Source: Lachnospiraceae bacterium UBA3850 (lineage in GTDB: Bacteria > Bacillota > Clostridia > Lachnospirales > Lachnospiraceae). Taken from it: a stretch of 17,954 nucleotides of DNA. A model generated the notes under the pieces. The model searched no databases. It was not told where the DNA came from and saw nothing but the letters and a program-made list of their open reading frames with translations. A program made the translations under genes and the position numbers. The DNA lies in NCBI GenBank assembly GCA_002392655.1, contig DGHK01000037.1:17912-35865 (forward strand). Reading direction: 5' to 3'. This document shows, piece by piece, positions 1-7,822 of this stretch (positions are counted from its first letter, which is position 1; every line of letters starts with the position of its first letter).

Positions 1-1748
1 TTATCTATACGTCTTGACTCATGTCTCTCAGTACCGATAACCTTCAGACCACCCAGTTCCTTAACGGTTACAGACTCTTCCTCAGATATCTTCTTTGCTT
101 CCTTAAGAGCCGCCTTGATCTCAGCATCAGAAGCCTCTTCCAGAGTAAGTCCCTGCTCCTTAAGTATCTTCTCTGCCATCTTCTCAGGGTTACCACCGAG
201 AACGATATCGGTACCACGACCTGCCATGTTTGTTGCAATAGTAACTGCACCTACACGTCCTGCATCAGCTACTATCTCAGCTTCCTTGTCGTGGAACTTA
301 GCATTCAGTACGTTATGCTTGATTCCTCGCTTTGTAAGCATCTTACTGAGTATCTCAGAAGCCTCGATGTTAGCTGTACCAACAAGCACAGGCTGTTTTC
401 TCTGATTTGCCTCAACAACTGCATTTACGATAGCTTTAAGTTTATTCTCCTTAGAATCATAGAGGGAATCCTCGAGATCCTTTCTGATGACAGGCTTATT
501 CGGAGGAATAACAACAACGTCCATTCCGTAGATCTCACGGAACTCAGTCTCCTCTGTCTGGGCTGTACCTGACATACCTGCCTTCTTATCATACTTATTA
601 AAGAAGTTCTGGAATGTGATAGTTGCAAGAGTTTTGTTCTCTCTGTTAACCTTTACATTTTCCTTTGCTTCAAGAGCCTGGTGAAGACCATCACTGAATC
701 TTCGTCCCGGCATAACACGTCCTGTGAACTCATCTACGATAAGGACTTCATTATCCTTAACGATATAATCCTTATCTCTATGCATGAGCGCATGTGCTCT
801 TACTGCCTGAAGCATACAATGGTATTCATCGATGTGCTCCGGTTCTGTAAGATTTGTTATATCCAGATAATTCTCAATCTGCTTAATACCCTGCTCAGTG
901 AATACGATGAAGTTATCCTTCTCATTTACGAGATAATCTCCATCCTCCTCAACCTGCTCACCGAGAAGTGCCTGAGCTTTAGTAATCTCAGTTGAAGCAG
1001 TACCTCTGGTCATTCTTCTTGCGAGATTATCACATATCTTATAAAGCTCCGTCGGCTTACCGCCACGACCGGAGATGATAAGCGGTGTTCTCGCCTCGTC
1101 AATAAGGATGGAATCAATCTCATCGATGATAGCATAGTGAAGGCCACGCTGAACAAGCTGTTCCTTGTAGGTAACCATGTTATCTCTCAGATAATCAAAT
1201 CCAAGCTCATTATTTGTAATATATGTAATATCTGACTTATATGCCTTCTGTCTCTCTTCTCTTGTAGAGCTGTTGAGAACGGCAGCAACAGTGAGTCCCA
1301 GGAATTCATGTACTCTTCCCATCCACTCCGAGTCACGCTGTGCCAGATAATCATTGACTGTTACTATATGTACGCCCTTTCCTTCAAGAGCATTCAGGTA
1401 AGCAGGCATGGTAGAAACAAGTGTTTTACCTTCACCTGTACGCATCTCCGCAAGTCTTCCCTGATGAAGAACTATACCACCGATAACCTGAACCCTATAA
1501 GGTCGCATGCCAAGAACTCTCCATGCAGCCTCTCTTACAACTGCAAATGCATCAACAAGGATATCATCCAGTGTCTTGCCATCTGCAAGTGCAGCCTTAA
1601 ACTCATCAGTCTTAGCTCTAAGCATGTCATCAGTGAAGTCTTCGCTACTATATTTGTCCTCAAGAGCCATAACCTGATCAACAAGCGTGTCAATCTTCTT
1701 CAGCTCGCGGTCACTATATGTACCAAATATTTTATCAACAAGTGACAT
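1..1748 (-). CDS. secA: SecA preprotein translocase ATPase (partial, C-terminal part off the left edge)
   Basis: SecA is the motor that pushes unfolded preproteins through the SecYEG channel using ATP. The reverse strand reads from ATG at 1748 (GGAGG 7 bases upstream) to the window edge without a stop: 582 codons of a protein usually about 840 residues. It begins [18 protein letters not shown]. Seen in it are the Walker A region MRTGEGKT (about residues 102-109), the Walker B region [19 protein letters not shown] (from about residue 209), the MSGTAQTEE segment, and the NBD2 stretch MAGRGTDI. The visible part stops in [16 protein letters not shown], just before the expected NQLRGRAGRQGD motif. 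The helical-wing, scaffold and C-terminal zinc parts are outside. It has its own promoter at 1790-1818. In many Firmicutes secA directly follows hpf; here one extra gene sits between them. Identification is certain; only the end is missing. Confidence 0.97.
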   Translation of the reverse strand, partial: MSLVDKIFGTYSDRELKKIDTLVDQVMALEDKYSSEDFTDDMLRAKTDEFKAALADGKTLDDILVDAFAVVREAAWRVLGMRPYRVQVIGGIVLHQGRLAEMRTGEGKTLVSTMPAYLNALEGKGVHIVTVNDYLAQRDSEWMGRVHEFLGLTVAAVLNSSTREERQKAYKSDITYITNNELGFDYLRDNMVTYKEQLVQRGLHYAIIDEIDSILIDEARTPLIISGRGGKPTELYKICDNLARRMTRGTASTEITKAQALLGEQVEEDGDYLVNEKDNFIVFTEQGIKQIENYLDITNLTEPEHIDEYHCMLQAVRAHALMHRDKDYIVKDNEVLIVDEFTGRVMPGRRFSDGLHQALEAKENVKVNRENKTLATITFQNFFNKYDKKAGMSGTAQTEETEFREIYGMDVVVIPPNKPVIRKDLEDSLYDSKENKLKAIVNAVVEANQRKQPVLVGTANIEASEILSKMLTKRGIKHNVLNAKFHDKEAEIVADAGRVGAVTIATNMAGRGTDIVLGGNPEKMAEKILKEQGLTLEEASDAEIKAALKEAKKISEEESVTVKELGGLKVIGTERHESRRID

Positions 1749-1789
1749 CTTAAATCCTCCATATCATATTCCTAAAAAGCCATTTATCT

Positions 1790-1818
1790 ACTATACCATT
1801 AAAGCCCCATTCTATCAA
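1790..1818 (-). promoter_or_regulatory. Sigma-A type promoter of secA
   Basis: On the minus strand TTGATA (1813-1818) and TATAGT (1790-1795) are separated by 17 bases, about 40 bases before the secA start codon. The upstream transcription unit ends at the terminator at 1844-1870, so secA needs its own promoter here. The prediction rests on sequence alone. Confidence 0.7.
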
Positions 1819-1836
1819 GCTTTTTTATATTATAGA

Positions 1837-1870
1837 GTAAAAAAGAGATCCGGCATAAAACCGGATCTCT
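1837..1870 (-). terminator. Rho-independent terminator after the zinc-ribbon gene
   Basis: A perfect 10-bp inverted repeat, AGAGATCCGG (1844-1853) and CCGGATCTCT (1861-1870), has a 7-base loop. Read on the minus strand it is followed by a run of T (1839-1844). It ends the hpf / zinc-ribbon unit just upstream of the secA promoter. Confidence 0.9.
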
Positions 1871-1895
1871 CAATTAATTACTTAAATTATCTGAA

Positions 1896-2846
1896 TCAGA
1901 ATAAATCACCCGAAACATACCATCTTCCGTCAATTTCATAAACGACGAAGTAATCCTCTTCACTTTCCCATCTCTTGTCGCCGCGTTCTCTATACTGATA
2001 TTCAACATCAACCTCGTAAGCTGCAGTCATGTTCATATCTACACCTGTTTCACGTTTCATAGATTTTACATAAGACCTAAGCTCACTCTTACTGATTTTT
2101 TCTTTATCCTCTATATGGATTGATCTGAACTCTATTTCTGAATCCAAATACTCATCCAGATCATTCTCGATAGCTTCCTCAAGTGTGTCATATCTGAATC
2201 CGCTGACATCACCATTCTCAAGTGCATCATAGAACTGATCTTCAACCGAAGCAGGCATCATCACATCAACAACCTTCTCAGGATCTCCTGATGCTAAAGC
2301 ATCGAAATAATCTTCAATGGCCGCCTTGTAATTAGAAGCACCTCTTCTCGTTGCAAAGAATATGATGAGAACCACAAGTGCAACTACAACTATAGGAACT
2401 ATTATGAGAAGTGGTTTAGGAATCTTTGAGAAAAATCCCGGTTTCTTATATGCTGCATTCTTCGGCATATACGTCTGCTGACCATAGGCCGACTGTACGA
2501 AACCTCCCTGCATTCCTGCTTGATTGAACCCCTGCTGCATTCCAGGCTGACCATAGCCTCCCTGCATTCCTGCCTGATTAAAGCCTTGCTGCATTCCAGG
2601 CTGACCATAGCCTCCCTGCATTCCTGCCTGGCTGAAGCCCTGCTGCATTCCAGGCTGGCCATAGCCTCCCTGCATGCCTACCGGAGTGAAGCCCTGCTGT
2701 GAATAATCCTGCTGCTGCATTCCCGGCTGAGATACAACCATAGGAAGCAATAATGTTGTTTCCTGTTCACCTTGTGATGTTCCGCAGAAAGGACAGAAGC
2801 TTACACTGTCATCTATCTGTTTTCCGCAATTCGTACAATACTTCAT
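1896..2846 (-). CDS. Zinc-ribbon membrane protein with Gln/Gly/Met repeats, unknown function
   Basis: A 316-residue protein of unknown function. It starts with a zinc ribbon (Cys4-X2-Cys7 and Cys18-X2-Cys21). Residues about 52-124 are a low-complexity linker of four 18-residue units of the type [18 protein letters not shown]. One hydrophobic segment follows (about 145-164, flanked by KIPKP and ATRRG). The C-terminal domain of about 145 residues is acidic; its helix [20 protein letters not shown] and later beta-rich part suggest an NTF2/DUF4878-like fold, which is inference. The likely topology is a cytoplasmic ribbon and repeat with the C-terminal domain outside. The start codon is 32 bases after the hpf stop with no terminator between, so the two are probably co-transcribed. 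Zinc-ribbon plus one-TM architectures are common in Clostridia but their roles are mostly unknown. Coding is certain; function is not. Confidence 0.9.
   Translation of the reverse strand: MKYCTNCGKQIDDSVSFCPFCGTSQGEQETTLLLPMVVSQPGMQQQDYSQQGFTPVGMQGGYGQPGMQQGFSQAGMQGGYGQPGMQQGFNQAGMQGGYGQPGMQQGFNQAGMQGGFVQSAYGQQTYMPKNAAYKKPGFFSKIPKPLLIIVPIVVVALVVLIIFFATRRGASNYKAAIEDYFDALASGDPEKVVDVMMPASVEDQFYDALENGDVSGFRYDTLEEAIENDLDEYLDSEIEFRSIHIEDKEKISKSELRSYVKSMKRETGVDMNMTAAYEVDVEYQYRERGDKRWESEEDYFVVYEIDGRWYVSGDLF
2475..2693 (-). repeat. 54-bp tandem repeat inside the zinc-ribbon gene
   Basis: Three near-identical 54-bp units and a diverged fourth encode the 18-residue Gln/Gly/Met repeat. Units are in frame, so copy-number change by slippage would keep the reading frame. 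Confidence 0.85.
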
Positions 2847-2878
2847 ATCAACAACCTTCTTCTCCTGATTCCTTAGAT

Positions 2879-3409
2879 TTAGAACTCTGGCTCAATAAGA
2901 CCGTATGTATTGCCTTTTCTCTTGTAGACAACATTTACTTCATCTGTTTCAGCATTTCTGAACACGAAAAAGCTGTGTCCGAGAAGCTCCATCTGTACAC
3001 ATGCATCTTCAGGATACATAGGCTTAACAGCAAATTTCTTACTTCTGATGATCTGAATATCATCGAACTCTTCTACATCTTCCTCCTCAAGGAATCTGTC
3101 CTGGAAGTAAGCGGCATCCTGATTCTGATCTATGATCTTCTTTTTATATCTAACCACCTGTCTTTCTATGATTTCTGCTACCATATCAATAGAAACATAC
3201 ATATCATCACTAACCTGCTCTGCACGAATGATATGTCCCTTCATAGGGATGGTTACCTCTATCTTCTGTCTCTCCTTTTCTACAGACAGAGTAACCTGTG
3301 CTTTAGTATCTTCTGTAAAGAACTTCTCTAACCTTCCAAGCTTATCATATATAGCCTGTTTTAACCCCTCAGTTACATCAATATTTTTTCCGCTAATCAT
3401 GTAATTCAT
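2879..3409 (-). CDS. hpf: Ribosome hibernation promoting factor, long form (HPF/RaiA family)
   Basis: Long HPF binds the small ribosomal subunit near the decoding centre and, through its C-terminal domain, pairs 70S ribosomes into inactive 100S dimers. The 176-residue product has the N-terminal S30AE/HPF domain (about 1-95: [28 protein letters not shown] core), a charged acidic linker (about 100-118) and the C-terminal dimerisation domain (about 120-176: [30 protein letters not shown]). The length fits the long Firmicute form. I chose ATG 3409 because AGGAG lies 9 bases before it; an in-frame ATG 36 bases further upstream lacks such a site and precedes the conserved start. Its promoter is at 3462-3490 with a palindrome just downstream. 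The family usually neighbours secA, as here. Confidence 0.95.
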   Translation of the reverse strand: MNYMISGKNIDVTEGLKQAIYDKLGRLEKFFTEDTKAQVTLSVEKERQKIEVTIPMKGHIIRAEQVSDDMYVSIDMVAEIIERQVVRYKKKIIDQNQDAAYFQDRFLEEEDVEEFDDIQIIRSKKFAVKPMYPEDACVQMELLGHSFFVFRNAETDEVNVVYKRKGNTYGLIEPEF

Positions 3410-3436
3410 AGTATTGATCTCCTTCTCGCTAGTGTA

Positions 3437-3453
3437 GTTTATCACTGATAAAC
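3437..3453. promoter_or_regulatory. Palindrome at the predicted hpf transcription start
   Basis: GTTTATC-ACT-GATAAAC is a perfect 7-bp inverted repeat lying directly downstream of the hpf -10 box, where a repressor could block transcription or the RNA 5' end could fold. No regulator can be named from it. Confidence 0.45.
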
Positions 3454-3461
3454 TTGAGTTA

Positions 3462-3490
3462 AGTATATCACATCACATATTATCTGGCAA
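3462..3490 (-). promoter_or_regulatory. Sigma-A type promoter of hpf
   Basis: On the minus strand TTGCCA (3485-3490) and TATACT (3462-3467) are spaced by 17 bases, giving a leader of about 45 bases before the hpf ATG. Confidence 0.65.
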
Positions 3491-3774
3491 CGAATCGGAG
3501 CCTATTATTCGGCTTATTTTTTTCAAAAATGTTACAACTTTGTTAGAAATAACGAAATTTATTTTTTTTCAGTTCAAATCAAACACAACTTATGTATACT
3601 GTTTTTATGTTGGTAATGTTGATAACTTTGTTAATAACAATGAAATAAAGGGGTTTTGGATGTGTTTATCAACAGCGCCACATAATTATTATGTAACTAA
3701 TTGTCAACCGGCGTCACTTTCTTTTGTACATGTTGTACAATAAACCGGGATTTTACATGTTTGTAACATATTCC
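3491..3774. other. AT-rich gene-free stretch with several dyads upstream of hpf
   Basis: No convincing gene is seen between the hpf promoter and the tandem repeat. The stretch holds several perfect small inverted repeats: TGTTGATAA (3618-3626) facing TTATCAACA (3665-3673), CATAAT-T-ATTATG (near 3681-3693), TTGTAC-ATGTT-GTACAA (3724-3740) and TTACA-TGTT-TGTAA (3753-3766). The last two share a TACATGTTxGTA core about 30 bases apart. A minus-strand TTGACA near 3704-3709 could belong to a second, distal hpf promoter, but its -10 is poor. A structured RNA (for example of the raiA type) cannot be shown from the sequence alone. Confidence 0.4.
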
Positions 3775-3838
3775 ATCTATTTTATTTACTATCTATTTTA
3801 TTTACTATCTATTTTATTTACTGCCTGAATTGTTTACT
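3775..3838. repeat. 16-bp tandem repeat, three perfect copies plus one diverged
   Basis: ATCTATTTTATTTACT is repeated without gaps at 3775-3790, 3791-3806 and 3807-3822. The next 16 bases (3823-3838) keep the phase and the TTTACT ending but are otherwise diverged. It is intergenic, between the hydrolase terminator and the region upstream of hpf. Confidence 0.9.
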
Positions 3839-3852
3839 GCAGGATACTAGCT

Positions 3853-3886
3853 TAAAAAAAGCCCACCGGGATAATCCCGATGGGCT
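3853..3886 (-). terminator. Rho-independent terminator of the NlpC/P60 gene
   Basis: On the minus strand AGCCCA-T-CGGGA and TCCCG-G-TGGGCT (3860-3886) form a stem with a 3-base loop and one mismatch, followed by TTTTTTT (3854-3860). It lies 13 bases after the hydrolase stop codon. Confidence 0.92.
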
Positions 3887-3899
3887 GAAACCTTACGAT

Positions 3900-5405
3900 T
3901 TATTGTCCTATAAGTCTGATAGCCTTAACAGGTGTTCTGTAGTTATAAGATGAAATCTTGATACCATCTCTTGAATTAGAAGCATGAACAACTGAACCAC
4001 CACCGATGTAGATAGCTACGTGTCCGATTCCGCCTCCGTTACCGTAGAAGAGAAGGTCTCCTGCCTGAAGGTCTGATAAACTTACTTCTGTACCATATCC
4101 TGACTGAGCTGCTGCATTGTGTGGAAGTGAATATCCATACTGTGCATAGATACACATAGTAAATCCTGAACAGTCAACACCTGATGAGAGGCTAGCGCCA
4201 CCCCAGATGTAAGGGATAACTCCAACATATGAACATGCATAGTTTGCAAGATCAATTCCTGTAGATCCGGCAGGTGCTGCTGGTGCAGGTGCCTCTGTAG
4301 GAGCTTCTGTTGCAGCTTCTGTAGGTGCCTCAGTTGCAGGCTGTTCCGGCTGTGTCTGCTCCGGCTGTGTCTCCTGAGCTGCCGGCTGCTGTGCTGGCTG
4401 TGCCTGCTGCTGCTCTGGCTGTGCCTGCTGCTGTGCTGGCTGTGCCTGCTGCTGTGCTGGCTGTGCTTGCTGCTGCGCCTGCTGCTGTGCTGGCTGTGCC
4501 TGCTGATCAGCTGCTGGCTGCTGTGCCTGCTGCTGTGCTGCCTGAGCTGCTGCTTCCTGCTCTGCAAGATACTGAAGCCATGCCTTGTCAGCCTCTTCCT
4601 TAGCCTTTCTGTCGGCCTCTGCCTGTTCCTCTACTGAAACAGCTCTTGGATTTTCAAATTCTACTGTTACATATTCGCTCTTAACGAATCCTCTGATATC
4701 ATCATCAACTGAAACCTCAGTCCACTCACCATCACTACTTGTACTGTATACATAGTACTCTTCGCCCTCTGGTAAAAGTGTTACGCAATCACTTGTTTCG
4801 TCCTTTGTCTCACGAACCTTAAGAGTTGCAGTATCAACTTTAGCTCTTCTTGTGATTCCGTTGTTCTCACACCAAGTTCCGGCATCATCTCCATAAGCGA
4901 GATAATCGTTCTTGATATAACCTACGCAGGTTCCTGATTCAATCTTGGTCCACTCAGCTCCGATTTCATCAACTAAGCAGATACCGCCTCTGTCGAGTAC
5001 TCCGACAACCTCAGACTCTCCGTCTGCCTCAGTTCTGATGTTAACCTTGCTATCTGCAGTTACAACTGCTCTATCCTTAAACTGTGTGTATACCTTTGCG
5101 TCTGTTGGAGATGCGTCTGTTTCGCTGGACTCTGCAGCTGCTGCCTCTGCGTCAGCCTCTGTAGCTGCGGCTGCCTCTGCCTGTTCCTTTCTTATCTGCT
5201 CTGTAGTTACGCTTCCTCCTGTAAGATCAGCAACAGGATCACTGCTTTCACCATTTTCCAAATAATCGTTTACTTTGTTTGCAATTCCCACATTAGATGA
5301 GTCATAAGTCTGTCCTGCTTCAGCTATTTTCTGAACTCCGAACGTTGAAGTACACATAGCTGCTACCAGGCATGTCGCTAAAACTCTCTTACTTGGTTTA
5401 TACAT
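3900..5405 (-). CDS. Secreted NlpC/P60 peptidoglycan endopeptidase with two SH3b domains
   Basis: Predicted secreted cell-wall hydrolase that cuts peptidoglycan stem peptides (gamma-D-Glu-diamino acid bonds are typical of the family). The 501-residue product has a signal peptide (MYKPSKRVLATCLVAAMC..., about 1-30), an Ala/Glu-rich stretch, two bacterial SH3 domains (about 111-172 and 187-250), a charged helix (about 258-285), a Gln/Ala/Pro then Thr/Glu/Ala/Pro linker (about 287-380) and an NlpC/P60 domain (about 385-501). Catalytic residues are visible: Cys412 in DCSGF, His462 in GHVAIYIG and the polar third residue His474 in VVHASN. The start at 5405 is supported by GGAGG 7 bases upstream; an in-frame ATG 30 bases earlier would put that site inside the gene. 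It diverges from murT, and its leader carries two WalR-like boxes. Confidence 0.95.
   Translation of the reverse strand: MYKPSKRVLATCLVAAMCTSTFGVQKIAEAGQTYDSSNVGIANKVNDYLENGESSDPVADLTGGSVTTEQIRKEQAEAAAATEADAEAAAAESSETDASPTDAKVYTQFKDRAVVTADSKVNIRTEADGESEVVGVLDRGGICLVDEIGAEWTKIESGTCVGYIKNDYLAYGDDAGTWCENNGITRRAKVDTATLKVRETKDETSDCVTLLPEGEEYYVYSTSSDGEWTEVSVDDDIRGFVKSEYVTVEFENPRAVSVEEQAEADRKAKEEADKAWLQYLAEQEAAAQAAQQQAQQPAADQQAQPAQQQAQQQAQPAQQQAQPAQQQAQPEQQQAQPAQQPAAQETQPEQTQPEQPATEAPTEAATEAPTEAPAPAAPAGSTGIDLANYACSYVGVIPYIWGGASLSSGVDCSGFTMCIYAQYGYSLPHNAAAQSGYGTEVSLSDLQAGDLLFYGNGGGIGHVAIYIGGGSVVHASNSRDGIKISSYNYRTPVKAIRLIGQ
4386..4502 (-). repeat. 21-bp repeats encoding an AQPAQQQ linker in the hydrolase
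   Basis: Several near-identical 21-bp units encode the heptad AQPAQQQ (with one AQPEQQQ). The linker separates the SH3b wall-binding part from the catalytic domain and is prone to in-frame length change. Confidence 0.8.
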
Positions 5406-5450
5406 TATGTAACCTCCTATGGTTCTGATCAACACAATATCTTGTGCTTT

Positions 5451-5498
5451 GTTACAATTTTTTTACATTTACAGTTAATTTGTTACAAATGTGTTACG
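5451..5498 (-). promoter_or_regulatory. Two WalR-like boxes in the NlpC/P60 leader
   Basis: The B. subtilis WalR consensus is TGTWAH-N5-TGTWAH. The minus strand at 5451-5467 reads TGTAAA-AAAAT-TGTAAC, a perfect fit. At 5482-5498 it reads CGTAAC-ACATT-TGTAAC, one mismatch. WalR is the essential cell-wall response regulator of low-GC Gram-positives and controls NlpC/P60 hydrolases such as CwlO and LytE. Both sites fall at or downstream of the predicted start of transcription, which would favour repression. The A/T richness of this stretch makes chance matches possible. Confidence 0.5.
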
Positions 5499-5503
5499 CG
5501 ATT

Positions 5504-5532
5504 ATAATAACACTAAACAGGCGTCTTGTCAA
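5504..5532 (-). promoter_or_regulatory. Promoter of the NlpC/P60 gene
   Basis: The minus strand has a perfect TTGACA (5527-5532), 17 bases, then TATTAT (5504-5509); an alternative TATAAT lies 3 bases further on. The predicted leader is about 90 bases. The -35 box lies within an imperfect dyad (arms 5519-5527 and 5538-5546, 8 of 9 paired). Confidence 0.7.
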
Positions 5533-5610
5533 TATAAAAGTCGCCTTTACATCGGTACTCATTTGTGATACCTTATCTAATATATATAGTAGAAACACGG
5601 AGAAATGTCA

Positions 5611-7029
5611 ATGAAAAAACATAATCCATTCAAAATATTCCTCTCTGTAGCCGCCTGTCGGTTAACGAGATTTTTCTTAAGAATACTTCATCGTGGCGGA
5701 ACAACTTTACCCGGTCGTTCTGCCATGCTTTTTGATAAGAAGATTCTTGAAGTCGTATCCAGAGGAATGAAAATCATTGTTGTAACCGGTACAAACGGCA
5801 AGACAACAACCTGTAGCATGCTCAGGAATTCACTTCAGGAAAGCGGTATCGAACCACTCTCAAATATCTCAGGAGCAAACCTTCTTACAGGAATCACAGC
5901 AGAGTTCACAGCGCAGGCCAAGCTCACAGGAAAGCCTAAGAAAAGATATGCCATCGTCGAATGTGACGAAGGAGCACTCAAGAAGGTCGTACCGCTTATC
6001 AAACCAAGAGCTATAGTAGTAACAAATCTATTCCGCGATCAGTTGGACAGATACGGCGAGGTTATGCATACCCTGGAAGAGATCAAGAAGGGTATCGCAC
6101 TTGTTCCGAAGACTATTCTCTGTCTCAATGCAGATTGTTCTCTCACCGCATCACTTGGAACAGACGTTCCGAACCCGGTATATTATTATGGTATAAGTAC
6201 CGACGCAGGCTCAGCTGATTCCTCATCAGATTCCCTGTCTGATGCAAAGTACTGTATCAAATGCGGTGCCGAGTATGTATATGACTATCATACCTATGCT
6301 CATCTGGGCGGTTTCAGATGTCCAAAATGTGGTTATAAGAGAATCAAGCCTTTTACCGAAGTTACTTCTATAGATAAGATAGCTGCAAAGGGAAGCGATA
6401 TAACAGTCCAGTTCCATAACAACAAGATGCAGAAGACAGATTCTGAGAAGATACACATCGGTCTTCCGGCTCTCTACAATATATATAATGGTATCGCAGC
6501 CATCGCTGCCTATGAGTGTGCCGGCTGGAAGAGACAGGCCATAACCTCCTCTCTTGCAAATGTAAACTCCAGCTTTGGTCGAATGGAAACCTTCAATTAT
6601 AATAATGTAGAAATTCAGATGATCCTGGTCAAGAATCCGGCAGGATGCAACCAGTCACTTTCTTACCTGTCATCTGTAAACGAGGACTATGTAGCAGTAT
6701 TCTGTCTCAACGATAAGACTGCAGACGGTCACGATATATCATGGATATGGGATGCAGACCACGAGCTGGTTGCAAATGACCCACACTGCAAGTTCATCTA
6801 TGTATCTGGTACAAGAGCAACTGATATGCGTATCAGACTCAAATATGCAGGAGCTGATGAATCCAAGATCAAGCTGATTGAGAAAGAAAGTGAGCTCCTC
6901 GAAGAGATGACGAGCCATGAGCTCCCTGTTTTCGTGCTTCCGAACTATACTTCCATGCTGAGTCTCAGAGCTGTTGTCAGCCAGGCAACCGGAAAGAAGG
7001 AGTTCTGGAAGGATCAGAAGAATAAATAA
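5611..7029 (+). CDS. murT: Lipid II isoglutaminyl synthase, MurT subunit
   Basis: MurT activates the D-glutamate carboxylate of lipid II with ATP, and GatD supplies ammonia, giving D-isoglutamine in the stem peptide. The 472-residue product has the Mur-ligase P-loop TGTNGKTTT (about 59-67), a central-domain four-cysteine zinc ribbon (CIKCG at 215/218 and CPKCG at 237/240) typical of MurT, and the C-terminal DUF1727 region with NDKTADGHDISWIWD, whose aspartate is proposed to assist the GatD active site. I chose ATG 5611 because GGAG (5599-5602) is 8 bases before it; ATG 5605 is only 2 bases from that site. gatD follows after 14 bases. Transcription is divergent from the NlpC/P60 hydrolase. This amidation is important for cross-linking and wall integrity in Gram-positives. 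Confidence 0.96.
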   Translation: MKKHNPFKIFLSVAACRLTRFFLRILHRGGTTLPGRSAMLFDKKILEVVSRGMKIIVVTGTNGKTTTCSMLRNSLQESGIEPLSNISGANLLTGITAEFTAQAKLTGKPKKRYAIVECDEGALKKVVPLIKPRAIVVTNLFRDQLDRYGEVMHTLEEIKKGIALVPKTILCLNADCSLTASLGTDVPNPVYYYGISTDAGSADSSSDSLSDAKYCIKCGAEYVYDYHTYAHLGGFRCPKCGYKRIKPFTEVTSIDKIAAKGSDITVQFHNNKMQKTDSEKIHIGLPALYNIYNGIAAIAAYECAGWKRQAITSSLANVNSSFGRMETFNYNNVEIQMILVKNPAGCNQSLSYLSSVNEDYVAVFCLNDKTADGHDISWIWDADHELVANDPHCKFIYVSGTRATDMRIRLKYAGADESKIKLIEKESELLEEMTSHELPVFVLPNYTSMLSLRAVVSQATGKKEFWKDQKNK

Positions 7030-7043
7030 TCAGAGGATATACT

Positions 7044-7802
7044 ATGTCAGATAGAATAATCAAAATAGCACACCTCTACCCCGAGGTACTTAACCTGTAC
7101 GGAGACAGAGGAAATACTATGTGCCTTGAAAAAAGAATGAAGTGGCGTCATATAAACTGCGAAATCAGTGAGATTAAGCTCACTGACAATGACAGCCTGT
7201 CCGGATACGACCTCTTCTTTATAGGAGGCGGTCAGGATTTTGAGCAGGAGGTTCTACTCCGAGATCTCAGATCCGGAAAGGGAAGTTCCATAAAGTCAGC
7301 GATTGAAGACGGCAAGACATTTCTCTGCATATGCGGAGGCTATCAGATGATGGGCCACTACTATGAGACAAAAGAAGGCGAGAAGATGGAATTTCTCGGA
7401 GCCATTGACTTCCATACAGTGGGCGGCGATGTGAGAATGATAGGTAACTATGCATTTCACACAACAAAGTCCGGCGGTGGAACTGATATCGTCGGATTTG
7501 AGAACCACAGCGGAAGAACATATCTGGGAAGAAGAACAAATCCTCTTGGCACCATCCTCAGCGGATACGGGAACAACGGCGAGGATAAAACCGAGGGAGT
7601 ACATTATAAAAATGTATTCGGTTCCTACAGTCACGGCCCGATTCTCCCGAAGAATCCGGTGTTTGCAGACTTTCTGATAAAGACCACACTGGAACATAAA
7701 TACGGCGAGGCAGAGCTTGAACCGCTGGACGATACATACGAAAAAGAGGCTCATGACCTTATATTTAATAAGGTACTTAACGACACCATGAGCCGCGACT
7801 GA
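7044..7802 (+). CDS. gatD: Lipid II isoglutaminyl synthase, glutamine amidotransferase subunit GatD
   Basis: GatD is a class I glutaminase that passes ammonia to MurT for amidation of lipid II. The 252-residue product begins with the family's LYPEVLNLYGDRGN stretch, has the oxyanion region FFIGGGQDFEQ (about 58-67), the nucleophile Cys97 in CGGYQMMG, and His197 in GSYSHGPILPKNP. No third acidic triad residue is obvious, as is usual in GatD, where MurT is thought to provide it. AGAGGA lies 6 bases before the ATG. It sits between murT and sua5 in one plus-strand operon. The CobB/CobQ-like glutaminase fold could suggest cobalamin synthesis, but the adjacent MurT settles the role. Confidence 0.95.
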   Translation: MSDRIIKIAHLYPEVLNLYGDRGNTMCLEKRMKWRHINCEISEIKLTDNDSLSGYDLFFIGGGQDFEQEVLLRDLRSGKGSSIKSAIEDGKTFLCICGGYQMMGHYYETKEGEKMEFLGAIDFHTVGGDVRMIGNYAFHTTKSGGGTDIVGFENHSGRTYLGRRTNPLGTILSGYGNNGEDKTEGVHYKNVFGSYSHGPILPKNPVFADFLIKTTLEHKYGEAELEPLDDTYEKEAHDLIFNKVLNDTMSRD

Positions 7803-7822
7803 TAAAGTGGAGAACTATAGAG

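Noticed and set aside
3495..3530. A possible plus-strand terminator (AGCC/GGCT stem with T run)
   Set aside because: The stem is only 4-5 bp and no plus-strand gene precedes it.
3618..3673. DnaA boxes or a replication origin
   Set aside because: Only two boxes, each with a mismatch to TTATCCACA, and no dnaA, dnaN or further box cluster nearby.
3660..3743. A 27-codon plus-strand reading frame after AAGGGG (MCLSTAPHNYY...)
   Set aside because: The ribosome site is imperfect, composition is not gene-like, it covers the dyads of the hpf upstream region, and no family is recognised.
5562..5590. A murT promoter (TTGTGA, 16 bases, TATAGT)
   Set aside because: The -35 is poor and the start of transcription would fall on the ribosome site. 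murT must have a promoter in 5500-5600, but I cannot place it with confidence.
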